NCBI GenBank assembly: GCA_001557505.1
Contig: LSAX01000002.1
Location: forward strand, 2,914,001 to 2,978,000
Direction: 5' to 3'
From: Reticulascus tulasneorum
Lineage: Eukaryota > Ascomycota > Sordariomycetes > Glomerellales > Reticulascaceae
Length of the DNA stretch: 64,000 bases
Shown here in pieces: positions 23,297-35,839 of this stretch (position 1 is its first letter; each line of letters starts with the position of its first letter). Under the pieces are notes generated by a model. It did not search any database. It worked only from the letters and a program-made list of their open reading frames with translations, and had not been told where the DNA came from. The translations under genes and the position numbers were made by a program.

Positions 23297-24922
23297 CTGA
23301 GATTGCACGTTAGAAGCTTATATGGTTCGGCGAGAGGGAAGTTATGCTTAAAGTTTTGTGCAAGGTTTGAGAGCAAGGTAGAGAAAAGGAAAGAGAGCTA
23401 TTTGCCAGCTTATCGATCGGCACCGAAATATGCGGGGTTCCGTGCATCCCGCCCAGCTTGTAAAATCCGACCATATGGCCACTAATAAATAGTCCTGTTT
23501 ATGCTGGAGGCTACAGAGAACTAGTTAGTTAGTAGTCAGCAAGGTCCGGCATATCCCCGTTAAAAGCTTTGGGCAACCCGGACTTAAGATCATGGCTCGG
23601 CTTCGAAAGCAAAAATCGACGACCAATTATGTACTATGTAATTACTTCCTTGTCTGTGCAGCCACTGGTCACTGTTAAGCGATGCGCTATCACATACCCA
23701 TCAAGCAATGGAGAATAGTGGATGAATCCTCTACTACACAGCAGCGAATCTCTTGCCATGTGTCGCCGGTCGAGATTGGTACAATCGGGTTTCTATGCGC
23801 ATCGACCAATGAGCCAACTAACCGGGAGACTACGATCGGAACAGTCGCCCAAGAGACAGTACGATCGCACACTGTACTGCTAACTCAATTACCTGTGGCA
23901 AGGAGCCAAGATATCCTTCAGAGTAGTTGGTTCTCCAGTGGCCGGACCCATGGATTTCTTTCTGCAAGAATGGGGTGCTTCACCTCAAATGGGTCGATCA
24001 GTATGGAGTTGACCCCCACACAATGCGGACACCCCCTTGTCCCCTTCACCTGGCGTTGTGAGGTATCATGACTCCATCAGAGCGTGTCCCGGGGCGCAAT
24101 ATGCCATCCTATGGTAAGGGGTGCTGTGCTGTCAGACTTTGTGAACCAGAAAGGGGGGGTATGTATGCGTGTTCGCCTCGGAGATCAGGGAGCAGTCAAG
24201 CCGGATGCTCCATCTGGTATGGTGTGAAATGTCCCTCATAGTCTCTATTGCTAAACATACCGCCCATGATGCTCATCCGAGAGAGTCGATCATGCTCCAG
24301 GCACATGTATACCTCTGATTTTTCTCGCTTTCCCCACCTTGACGAGTTCATGCTCACTCTGAATTGAGTGCGTGGGGGCCTGTATGTAGAAAGAGATATC
24401 TCACCGTTGGGACCGTGAGTTGCCAATGAATTCCAAGCCGCTTGGTTGCGCTATCAGTTGTAGATCCATGATATCTTGATTATGTTAATATCTTTGAAAC
24501 CCCCTGACCTGGCCAGTATCAGCGACGGATAAAGTCGGCACAATACATCAAAAACACTAGTAGATAGTATATTAGATCGACTCATGATCAAGTCCTCACA
24601 ACGATCATCCCGCCCGTTTGTATTTTGTGTCTGTGACATAATGTTCCCTCGGAGACATCTGGGTATTTATTATAGATACAACAGTACCAAAAGCCCGAAG
24701 CAAGCTCGCTAGCCCAAACTACTGTTCCTGACACCGTTCGATGCCCTCTTCCGTCCCAGGTATTTTTAGATTCTCGCCGCTCGCGAAATGTCCACCAGTC
24801 TCACGCCCGCTCTTTATAGTGGACTACCGTTCGTTGTCCATCGAGAAGAACCCCACCCGTCTTTTCCATGGTCGCCCATACGCCCGCCCCCATCGACCAC
24901 TCAGAACTGAGTAGCTAATTAA
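23297..24922. other. spacer, 1.6 kb
   Basis: Upstream region of the F-box gene and 3' flank of the zinc-finger regulator. Only short, unrelated open frames occur. No RNA gene or repeat recognised. Confidence 0.5.
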
Positions 24923-27900
24923 TCAAATAACCGTGCTTCCGGAGTTGAGCTGGAGGCAATTACTGAGGAGATTGGCTCCTTCGTGGAGCAGCTCCCACCG
25001 TGTTGTCTCGAATGTGTCTTTGAGTACCATCAACATGGCACTGTTCGCGTTGATTCCCTTCATTATCTTCAGCTCCTCGGGCGAAGACACGTTGCCGTAC
25101 TTCACCAGGTAATCGCGCATCTTGCGCAACCTGTCCTGCGGGTTGGTAGGTTGCGGGACCGTCGGGCATGGCCCCTCAAGGGCATAGCCGTAGCACCAGA
25201 CAACAAGAGCGGCAAAGTACAAAACCCATGGCCGATTTAGAAGAACATCATCGCGTGCCGAGTATGGCTCGTCTGGATTGTATCCAACCGGCTGAGGTGC
25301 TGGAACATCGTCTGGCATGAGGACCGAGCACAGGAACTTGAGGGCGTAGTATGTGGCGTCTCGCGCTTTTGCCGACGGGGCCCACTGGTCTTTCATTCTC
25401 CGTTGAGCGCTGTTGAGATCCTGCTGCCCAATCGCTCGTCCAAGCAAGCGTTTCGCCCTGGCAAAGATCTGACAGTCGACGATATCGACGTGCATTGCCA
25501 TGTGAGCGAGGTGATGAAGCACGATCCTACTCTCAAACACGACATTCGCTTCGATTTTCTTGGCCGAGTCGTAGCGGTATGGGTCGGCAGATCCTTCTCC
25601 TCTCTGCAACGACTTGTCAAAGTCTTCTTTCCAAGTGTCGAAAGCCCGCGTGAGGGTCCCACGCCACTTATCCCGGCCGCCCAAAGCTTGCGACACTCCT
25701 CCCCCGAGGACGTTCACTTGGAGATCCCTTTGGTTCATGTGCCAGCTGACACTGAGCAGGCCCGCCATCAGCACGGTTCGGCCGAACGAGTTGGTTGGGA
25801 CCCCTTGGCTGCTCAGCGTTCTTTTCAGTCCCTCGAGGAAAGAAATCGGCTTGATTCCGTTTGATAAAAGGTTGGCTTCAATCCTTCCTACTTCCGCTCC
25901 ACTAGTAGCCTTCCATAGGGCCTCGTCACATGGTAACGGAAGTCTCATCTCATGAGTTACCATGACGGTAGAATGGCCGAACATCGTCGCATGAATTGAA
26001 TCAATGACGAAGGCAGCAAAGGCAAGCCGCCGAGTTGCTTCGTTCATGATCCAGTGATTCCACCACTCGTCCGCAGTGTTTGCAACCCCAGAGGTAGATG
26101 AGTGTCGCGAGCTATACGCTTTATCATCCCGGAGATTCGGGGGAGAATCCACGGCGGACTTCCCAATAAGAGATCTCCCGCGACGCATGAGAGTAATCGT
26201 CGTTGCATGATGGATATGCGCTCGCTCGTGTAGCTCCCTGGTAGAATACATCTTCTCATACAACTCCAACAGCAACAGCGTCTGGAAAACCCACAGCTTG
26301 GCAGGGGGTCGAAAGTTGACGTCCATAAAGATTTCCCATCTGACATGCCATGCAATAAAATCAGACAGTTGCGCACCGGCTTTCGTGACTTTTTGCCCGT
26401 GCGTCTTGTCCAGGCAGGCGGCCCCAATGGTCATCATAGCCAGCAGAAGTAGATTGGGAGTTCTATCGGGCGAGAATGTCGGCTTGTGTAAAATCGGCAC
26501 TTGGTCACTGAAGTGTAGCCAGTAGGATCCGATGTATGCTTGCATCATCCGCTTGCTGAGCATATGATCTCCATTAGATCGATCGCCTTCAAGTATGTTG
26601 TCGCGCTGTCGCGCCACTGGTGCTTGCTCATTCTCATGGAATCTCTGGTTGATGAAATCAAAGATCTCTTGACTCTTCTCCTCAGAGATTGTTGCCTCTG
26701 GAAGATGCTGGTCAAGTAAGTTGTTTACCGCCATGACCTGTTGGGGAGCCGCTGGGAAGTAGCCCATCGCAACGCTGTCTGTACCGAGGTACGGCACGCT
26801 GTACGGATTTTGATAATCACCATAACTGCACATTGTTAGAGGTCATGGCCGCAGTATCATGAGGGCGCGACTTACTTGTATGGAGGCTGAACCATATGCC
26901 CCATCGGGGACCCCTCGCCTTGCTGAGTATTGAAAAGATACGCAACGAAATCTTCAGGTATCGTGACATAAGGGGACTTGCTTAGCACACTATCGGTTCC
27001 AAAGACGGGGATGGTGCCGGGCATCGACATTTGATCTAGCAGCATCATTTCCCCGGATTGCTGGGGATGCGATTGATCAGCATACTCTGCAGACGTCGTC
27101 GGTGCGTACGGCTGTCCTCCATCGCGTGGACCGCCTTGTGACCCGTTGCCGAACTCTGATGGCGGCAGATTGAATGCAGGGAAGTTCTGCTGCGATACAT
27201 AGGCAACATTTTGTGGCGTATTGTGTTGCTGGCTATGATAGCCATGCTGAGTAGAGACGGGCGACAACACGCCGTTGTACGAAACATTTGTTTGAACTGA
27301 CGGCCGTGGGTGTCCATTCGGAGAATGATGGGTCGGTCGATGGCCGTTAGCGTTTCCATAACTCCCATCATGGTGCATATATCCTTCCAAGCCGTTGGGC
27401 TGTGAGCCGACCGGGTATCCAGTCGGAGTGTTTGTGGCTCCAGTATATGGGCTGCCGGATACGTCTTTTGGCGAGTGATATTGCATGTGAGCCTGCCGTA
27501 CCTTGGTATAACCTGTCCCCGGCCGATTATTTTCAGGAGACATGGAACCCTGGGGTGCATAGGGGGGCCGATCAGTAATTGGAGACACATGGCTCATCAT
27601 GGAATCCTTCCGATTGAGGGCAGATCCTTTTGCGGTATGGCGATCCCTATGACGGTTGCACAGGTCGAGACGGACAAAAGTCCGAGTGCAGTCCGGAAAG
27701 TCACAAGAATAGATCTGTTTCGGTGTGTGGTTGAGTTGATGTCGGTAGCTTGAGCGAGGTTAGCAGTGCGACTCGGCAGCTTCGCAAAGGATATCTCGGC
27801 TTACAGATGCTCTGCCCTGGAATAGCTCTTGCCGCAACCATCATGAGGACATTCGAACTTCTTGTCCAAGCCCTTCCGACTTCGCCGCCTCTTCCTCACA

Positions 27901-28148
27901 GGGCCGTCTGAGTTGGATGAGTTGGCCTTGATATCGTCCCCATCACCACCATCGTCGTCTTGGCCATCAATATCCTTCTCATGTGACCTTGCCCGGCGTC
28001 TTCCCCTCTCTCCATCTTCTTCTTGTTTGATGTTCCGATGTGGGCTCGTATTGGGGTCGTGGGCATTCGCCATTGTGGTGGAGCTGGCAGGGGAAACCGG
28101 CATGGAGGCTTTAAAATCTGCGGAATGCGCAGCGAGCACGGAAGTCAT
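24923..28148 (-). CDS. C2H2 zinc-finger transcription factor with Fungal_trans domain
   Basis: DNA-binding regulator of unknown target. Three exons: 28148-27805, 27748-26876 and 26825-24923, giving 1039 aa. An acidic and basic N-terminal part includes a likely nuclear signal, RKRRRSRKG, at about 85-93. Two tandem C2H2 fingers follow at about 98-152: CPHDGC...HLYRHQLNH and CDFPDC...RHRDRH; the first intron interrupts finger 1 at EHL/Y. About 160-440 is a Gln/Asn/His/Pro-rich, probably disordered region. About 440-1039 is a fungal-specific transcription factor domain: YWLHFSDQVPILHKPTF, LLLLAMMTIGAAC, WVFQTLLLLELYEKMYS and EATRRLAFAAFVIDS. This pairing of two fingers with Fungal_trans is found in the klf1-like fungal group. 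I do not assign an orthologue. Its upstream spacer is exceptionally long. Confidence 0.92.
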
Positions 28149-31100
28149 GGTTTAGGCACTGTAGTAGAGCGATTCCGCAAGCGAGTTGGCTTGGTGAATA
28201 AACCGTAGTTGGCAGCACGGCCGTTAAGAGGAGGGCAGCGGTCGGTGTCTTTGGTGCAAATTGGGGACGTGGCGTTGAAAGCGAGGTGGAGTCCCGCCGT
28301 TGAGGAGGTTGAATCCCGTTACGCAACGGTCAAAGTGACAACCGAGTTCGAATGGGATGCAGCAAGCAGGACCAGGATCAACTGCAGTTTATGTGTTCCG
28401 TTTTTTTTGGTGGTTGTAGTGGTCGTCGTCGAGGTAGAGCTTGTGACCAAGCTCTCGCTATCAGCCTCTCTCCAAGCCAATTGGAGAGCTTCCTCATAAC
28501 ATGACAGGCAGCTTGGTCCTATTCGCCAGTAGACTCTGGTCGGGCGTATACCAGCGACGAACTTCTGATCGCAAGGCGCGTTCGACGGAGGAGGGACAGC
28601 ACTCGCGAGGGAATCGAGGCAGATGCTATGTTGGGGGTTAGCAGACTGGAATAAGATATGTTGGTGGAGTTTGGCAGTTCTGGTCCTGCCGCCTGTTGCG
28701 GTAAAATGGACGAGCGCTGCATTAAAGAGAGGGGTGTGTTGTGTGTGGCTGCCAGAGATGGGCTCCAAGAGACGGACGGCAAGGCAAGGCAGAGAGGTCT
28801 GTTCTGTAGGTGGTGGTGGAGGTTGCGGATGAGTGGACCAAGCGCAACACAACCATGGAGAGGGAGAGAGAGGGATAAAAAACTTTTGTCTGGGGGGGGC
28901 AGGCCGGGGCCGATAACACGACAAGGCTTTGTGGTAATGAGAGTTGAGCTGCAAGTCGTGCACACTGTGCAAGGGTTCGACGCCACGGCCCAGGCTGTGG
29001 TACATCAGACACGTTCCCGAACACCGTCCCAGGGAAGGTTTCTGCTGCACTTCGGACAGGTGTAGTCGTAGAGCCAAGCGAACCGGGGCCCCAGTGTGGA
29101 GGGAGGGAGGGAGGACCGTTGGCGCAAGATCCCCCCCGTAGTCGGGGATGGCTTCAGTTTCTGCGTAGCATGTATGAAGCTCTGGCGGCGATCGTCCTTT
29201 TTCTGGTAGCCAGCGACCAAACCATTCCAGAGAGGAGCTGGCTCTTTCCGTTTCCCGTTGGCGAGCTGAGAGCCCGTTCTTGTTGCGAGCCAGGCGAGCC
29301 AGCTAGCAAGCGCGGTACATCCCGTTGGTACAATTCGCTCGGCGGATATTGCGGCCTGGCAGCTGGGGGAAACCGGGGACGATATGAGACAGGAGAAAGA
29401 GGAGACGGGACTACTGTACCTGGAGAAGATGTGGAGTAGATCCGGAGTTGCGTATGCAAGGACGGCGCAGTGCAAACAAGAAGAGTGGAATATCTGGAGA
29501 AGCTACAGCAAGGAGTCTATCTGCGTGGAGACTTTTTGCGGGCGGTTCTCGAAGCTTTCAGATCAGAGTTTCCCTTCTCTACTAACTAAAGGATGATGTT
29601 TGGGGACGGCGGGGGATTTGGACTCGTGGGAGTGTGGGGGTCTTTATTATGGCTCACAGATGGGGATGTGAACGCTAGCGCCGAGAGGCAGGGGGGGGCC
29701 GAGGAGGGGACGCCATCGCCTGCTGGTGCTACTGGGATGTCCCAAGTACCTCTGTACCCCAAGAACTAAAGTCGGATCTTCGTTAATTACTTTTAGTTGC
29801 CTCCTTTTAGGTCCCGTCTATATGTACGCACATAGCTTCCTTCGCCAGGTCCCTTGGCTGGCCTGTTTGCATTGCACGCTTCTAACTACAACGGTTGTAG
29901 GACTCGGCGAGTGTGGGTGTTGGGTGGTGGGCCGTGGGCGAAGCGTCCGGTTTGGGGGTTGTCAGTTGGCTAGTAACTAATAATTAATTACATAGAGGGC
30001 TGTCTGTCGATTAATATGGAAGGCGGTTGTACATGAGCCTGCTGGATGGCCTGTCCGATACCTTGGAGGCGTCCCCTCCCCCCCATCGGACGGGAGAGCA
30101 CAGAGTGGGCTGGCTGGCTTTCAAGGGCGGGTAGGCAATACATGATCCATTCTTACGACCAACCAGCCAGGTTAGTTAGTGGATTAGTGGGCAGTTGGGT
30201 GATGCGTTTAGGCGATGCCGAGAGCACGCTAATACCTGGGGTGGTCGGTCGATCTTGACACTGTACGGTGGTATCTCCACTGTCCATGTGCGTGTCTAAC
30301 TGTAAATTAAGGTAGAGGACGTATTTTACTGCCCCCAACGATGAATAATGCTGCAGCATCTGACAAAGTCCTCAAACTGCATCTTATGTACGCAGTGCAA
30401 GACACGCTTCAAAGAAAGGGAAGGGGAAGACGATGATCAGCAAATCATGGTGGGCTTCAAATCCGCACTGAAAGAAGAAAGTCCTTCCCAGAATCCTACC
30501 GGGCGAAACAAGTCACAGGCTATGAGTTCGTTCTGCCATGAGACCAAGTTCCAGTTTTACCGACATCAGTAGCCGGAGAGCACCGGTAGGCTCGGAAACG
30601 TCTTCGGGCGTAGATATTTTCGTTCCTACGCTATCGGGACTTGACGCGCAGACCAACTCGCTCGATGCTCAAGTATGGATTCCCATCAGGTCGGTGACAT
30701 GTCGACAGTCTTTTCAGTACGTGCGGATTAGTCCCATCTCCACTACGTACTACGCAGCACGTCTCTACAGTGCCTTGTTCTCCAGGCTTACGGTCCAGTG
30801 GGTTTCCCCAAGCGCCAGTGTCCCAGCTCCAGCAAGGTATCCCCATGTTGGATGACTGGCGTGGTAGATGAGCAGGGGTACGCCATCTTTCACGAACTGC
30901 ACGTCTCCGGTGTGCTGAAGAAAGGGTGTGGGGTGGTGGGCTGGCCCGAGTGATTGGCTCACCAGCTGGGCTCGCTTGGCGAGTTAAGGTAATGTGCCCC
31001 CATATTATATCCCATGGTCGCTGATCAAGCCCTCCCTCCATGGGCAAATGCAGGATGAAACTTCGACGCTTCGATGCTCTATATCTGGATTTGAACAACG

Positions 31101-34100
31101 TCCGCAGACATTAGGATGTTACTTGAAAAGCAAGGCCAGTCTCGTCCAAGGCGAGGACCGTTTTGCGACCCCAATGACATCCGCTTTGTCTAGTGGTGGC
31201 GGGGCGCGATGTTTTAGCTCTGCCGCCGTCACCGTAGCCTTTCGCGTTAACTTAGGGAACACAACAAGCCGCCCAGTGAGTTGGTGGACTCGGCCGAGTT
31301 GCCCAGGGCTCGTCAAATGGGCTGGCACGGACGGTGAAATTTCCGCCCACTGCTGTATTACGTGTAACGTAAGACTTCGAGAGTCCTTGCAGTACCAGGA
31401 AATCGCAGTAGCCCGGACGAGCGTCAAATGATGGACTGGTTGAGGGCACATGCGATATTAGGGCTGCTGGAGGCGCAGTATACCGTCTAATTTCGTAATA
31501 GGTTCCTAATGAGGCATGGAAAGACGTTTCAAACAGGAATGGAAGCACACGACACCCACTAGTGTGGTCTCGAATCTCTTCAATACATTTGCTTTTTGCA
31601 ATTTGTGTCACCTCTCTCCTGAGTTAAAGGCTTGAAGGGCTCCGATCGTCGCAACCGAGAAAATTCTGTCCCAGACAACAAGATAAAGTGGCTGGTTGTC
31701 AAGACGTGGACATGGCACCCTCGACAGTCAATCGGAGCTCAGAAAGAGGTTGCCACAGACTGGTCGGGAAGAAGAGGCGGCAGCCCCGTGGTCAAGCGTC
31801 CCAGGCAGCTGGCACACGACGTGATGAGGTTTTAAGATTGCTGGGCGTGGGCCAGCCACGCAGCACGTCTGTGCCTGAACATATCTTCACTACATTGTCG
31901 GGTGGTGGAAACCACTCCCACTATCCATCGCTACGACTGTCCATGCCTGACAAGTCGAAGTCTCAATCGCATTGTGAAGGAGGCGACTGTGGAGACTTGA
32001 TCTCAAGTGACATGATATACCGTGGTATATGGTCAGGTCAACTGAGACACTCTGGGACGAATACCGATGCCAAGTTGGAACCAAAGAAAATTTAGCTTCC
32101 TGGTCGTTCAAGGACAGGGGTTCATGGATGGATGCAGTCTGATGATCATCACAGATGCTGGAGGGCGAATCAAAACTGAGTGCTGAAGTAGTTGCTGCTA
32201 ATGTCCATTATCAACGGCCGAGCCGCCAACTTGGAAGGCTCTCCCAGAGCGCGCAGTTGTTCGAAATGGCTATCTGGGCTTGTACCCACCAGATCGTAGG
32301 CTTATGTGGGAGGATCTGGTCATATTTTCTTTGCAGAGGATCAATCCTGGCAGGAGTTCTTCTGGAAGAGGCATTTTCTTGCATTCCATGTCTTAGGTAC
32401 GATGCTAACGTCGCCCCCTAACGTCACAGACACATAGTGTACTGTACGAGTGTACGTCCAGTTATCCATGTCGTAATAGTGGCCGTGGCCGGCCGGCGGC
32501 CAATTCCTTTCGAGGTAAGCGTCAAGGAGCATTTTCTGACGCGGGTCCTCCAGTCTCCAGCAGCTGACCATTTGCCTGGATTGTGATTTGTCGACTCCGC
32601 ATCGAGCTCTCAGCAGGAAAAAGCAAAGATTCCAACGAGTGGCGTCTTAGTGCATCCCGCATCTGCAAGTCGCTTGAAATGGCGATTTGATCGATTCCCG
32701 GCAAAGTCGGCGACCAAGAGACGCCGGGCTTGCATGTTGGGTAGGCAGCAAAGCATGTCAAAGATGCTCACACAAAGGTCGAGAGACCGGTGTCAAAAGA
32801 GAGTTCAAGCTTCTGGGGCGATGATCCACTTCTCTGAGCGTGGGATGCTGGGCGCGGGTACATTCATGAAGTCTCCGAAAGTACTCGAGAAATTTGCACG
32901 GTGACCCAAACAGCCGGGCCAAGCCACTCTTCGTCACTTGGAAGAATCGTGGAGGTGTTCGTTTGATCGTACCACCGGGACATGGTTGGTTCGAAGCTGC
33001 CCCCAAAGGTTTCACTTACCTCTGCAGACTCTTTGCTCAGTTGTCAGCGACTCTAGTTGTTGGACATTCAACGAGGTTCTGGTGATGGCGTGTATTTCGA
33101 GAATGTGGGAATGTACATAGTCGATATTTACTGTCACAGCCTTAGCATGCTAAGCTCGCCTATCAAAACTCTCTTTACCCAGACGCAAGCCCTACCAGTG
33201 TCGAGCACTTGCCAGCCAGGAGACGGCCAGACTCTGCTGTATGAACGCTTTGGTCGAGGGGCATACGCTCGATGCAGACATTAGCAGGACAGCTTCAACG
33301 TGGGCCGGCCCTGCATCGCATGCTGGCACAGTCACCATGACTGGACGACATGCAGTAACAGAGGGACCGGCGGGGAGCGAGACCATGTGCGTGCTTCTTA
33401 AGACAACTCTTGGTCTACGGGCTAGATCCACAGCCTGAGCGTGATGAATGCAACTTTCATACATGAGGTATGTGACAGCCACGCCGGTCTCGAGGGGTAG
33501 ATGTACGTTGCTGCAGGCTGTTCCACAATGGGTAAGTCGGAGATCGGCTGGTGTCACAAGAAACGCTGAGATGGCATTGAGTTATTAAGCTGCGGCGTGC
33601 GAGTCGGAACTCTGCTGGCTGTTTCGACGCCAAGTGTTTCCGCAGAGCGAGCAAAGGCAAAAAGATGGGCAGAGAAGGTTCCCCTCGAGTTTTGCTTCCT
33701 GGAGATACATGTGGGGTTCAGGGGTCCATGGGGTGTGCCCACACTAGACATGTTGACATGTCAATAAAAAGGTGACGGTAGGTTTCTTTGATGGCCGGGA
33801 CGATTCGCACTGTCCGTTATAGCATGCCTTGCTTTAATAAGCCTCGCGTACCATTTCTGGCAGCGAGTGGCTGGTTTCTTTCATGAAAGAAAAAAAGAGA
33901 CTGCTTCAGGGCATGAAAGTCCTTCCGTTTTCAGACAGGGGGTTACTATCATTTATCGACCCAAAACCCATGGTCGATGACAGTGTTCTGTCAATGATTT
34001 CGGTCACCAGAGCCTGAGCCTGAGTCTAAATGACCGAACCGCAGTGCTCATTATGAGCGCCTGGGGTCGCTTATCACAGATCCTATCATTAATTATTATT

Positions 34101-34665
34101 CCGCACCGATCGGTGCTTGCTATGGTGGGCGGTCCGCCGACCCGTCATCCCAGGACCCGACGCAAACACGTCTTCGCTCGACAGCCGCCCTACAGCGTCA
34201 ATTGGGTTTCGACTACTGCAACACCGGTGAAATGAGAGACCCCCGCGTCCAGGAAGGTTTCCGCGGGATGAGGATATGAACGGGGCAGCGGGACTCGGGA
34301 GGCAACGAGCGAGGTGCTAACAGATTTGTCGGGTAGCAAATGCAAATGAAGCCAATTGCGGAGCACAGACCCCGAAAATGTCCCCCGCAGATTTGGGACC
34401 GAAGCCAGAAGCAGAAAGCCAACTGGGCCCGAACCTGTGACGTGTGTGGTTCCTTGCTCCGCGTGCCTACAGACCTAGCCAATGCCTCCCGCAAAAAAAT
34501 CGGCAGAAACGAATCCCAACCCTGACTCTTCGTTCACTCCACCAGCGTTCTCGTGCCTTTTCAGCCCCTTCTCATACGATGTGATACTCGACGACGAATT
34601 TATATACCCTGCGAACCCTATCTCGTGGCTGTTAATTTTCCAGCAACATACCCTCAGTCGATCTC
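28149..34665. other. 6.5 kb gene-poor region between zinc-finger regulator and SAP30-like gene
   Basis: No gene supported on either strand. The flanking genes are divergent, so both promoters lie here. Next to the regulator (about 28150-29480) the minus strand is pyrimidine-rich and carries open frames of up to about 250 codons with low-complexity translations, better read as leader with upstream ORFs than as genes. G-rich runs occur at about 28893-28901 and 29690-29696. From 29.7 to 34.6 kb only short frames without recognisable domains are seen. No transposase, reverse transcriptase or terminal repeats were found. Confidence 0.5.
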
Positions 34666-35284
34666 ATGCCGCCAGCGAAATCTTCCAAGGCGGGCCACGA
34701 CGACCCCAAGCCCGAGACCACCACTGGCAAAGAGAAGAATGGCCATGCTCCTGGCAGCCATCACTCGAATGGCAAGCTGCGCCGAGTAGCAAGCTCCACA
34801 GGCTCCCAATTGCGGGAAGTCACGAATGCTAGCAGCTCGGGACCGACGACTGTCGCTGTCGCGAAACACGACACTCACAATCCAGGCGTAAGAAATTTGC
34901 ATTGCCCTCATCTTCCTCTTCATCTGCTGACCCCAGTTACTACAACAGATACAATGGAATTCCTTCGACCGAGATATGCTCCATGCGTACCGTCGCGAGC
35001 ACCGGCTGAATACTCCTGCCGCTTTCTCTTCCTCTTATCATCAGTTGGTCTTGTCGCAACCAGGTAGCTTGGGCCTATACTCGCCCACAATGGTGCGCCG
35101 GAAAGAAAATCGAAGGCAGAACAAAGAACAGCTAGCAATGGCAGTGCGTAAGCATTTCAACGGCTCCGGCGTTCAGGAAAACGAGGTCATTGTGGATTTC
35201 ATCCACAAAGTCAAGAGTCAGGGAGTGTCAAAGGGGAGCAAGCTTAGGAGACTGGATCTGGCATCGCAAGAACCGGAAAGATGA
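34666..35284 (+). CDS. SAP30: SAP30-like Sin3-binding protein (histone deacetylase complex subunit)
   Basis: Bridging subunit of the Sin3/Rpd3 histone deacetylase complex; nuclear. Two exons: 34666-34887 and 34949-35284, giving 185 aa. The N-terminal 70 residues are basic, Ser/Thr-rich and probably disordered. Exon 2 encodes the SAP30 Sin3-binding domain (about 75-170): IQWNSFDRDMLHAYRREHRL, NTPAAFSSSYHQLVLSQPG, GLYSPTMVRRKENRRQ, LAMAVRKHFNGSGVQENEVI and VDFIHKVKSQG. The domain match is clear. Whether this is the only SAP30 homologue in the genome cannot be told. It lies head-to-tail with MDJ1, 555 bp upstream of it. Confidence 0.88.
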
Positions 35285-35839
35285 GGTGAGGTATCGTCCT
35301 ATCTGATTTTTTAGTTATACAAACACTCGGCGTTGAGCGGCGTTGGCTGTTGTTACTTGCTTGTGCCAGATTCGCCCTGCCTCCTTGGCCCGCGTCTCTT
35401 GGGAAGGTTACCGCAATTTACATAGAGCATGACATATATTGCGCTTTGACAAGCTATAGGTTTAGCTGCCCATTCAATCAATCTTGACGCATCCCTTGAA
35501 CTTTCAGGGGGACAGATCTAAGCCAATTTTCCTATGTGCAACTCGAGTTGCCGCAGTGCGTTAATGTTCATCTCTCCTCGAACACAGCGCGTTTTACCGC
35601 GACTATTGTGGGGTTAGCCACGCGAGTCCACTTAAGCCGACTGCTGCCTGAGGCAACATTCTCGGCTTAGGACCGGGGGTAAAAAAAAAGTTGATATCAT
35701 CTTCGCGATTAGAATCGCAAAGAATTTCCGAGTGCCACACGGACGCTCATGAATTCCGACGGCCACGGCCCTTAAATTTCGATCCTTTACCTCTCAGAAC
35801 ACCGTAAACAGCGCTTCAGATGCATCCTTGCAGTTCACC
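35285..35839 (+). promoter_or_regulatory. spacer upstream of MDJ1
   Basis: 555 bp between SAP30-like and MDJ1, presumably holding the MDJ1 promoter. An A-rich run lies at about 35682-35690. Consensus heat-shock elements were not confirmed by eye. Confidence 0.4.

Noticed and set aside
29005..29475. 156-codon minus-strand frame in the 6.5 kb spacer
   Set aside because: Low-complexity translation and no domain; overlaps other frames on both strands.
28149..34665. Possible transposable element or RIP-degraded repeat
   Set aside because: No terminal repeats, transposase or polymerase motifs, and base composition does not show the strong AT bias of RIP.
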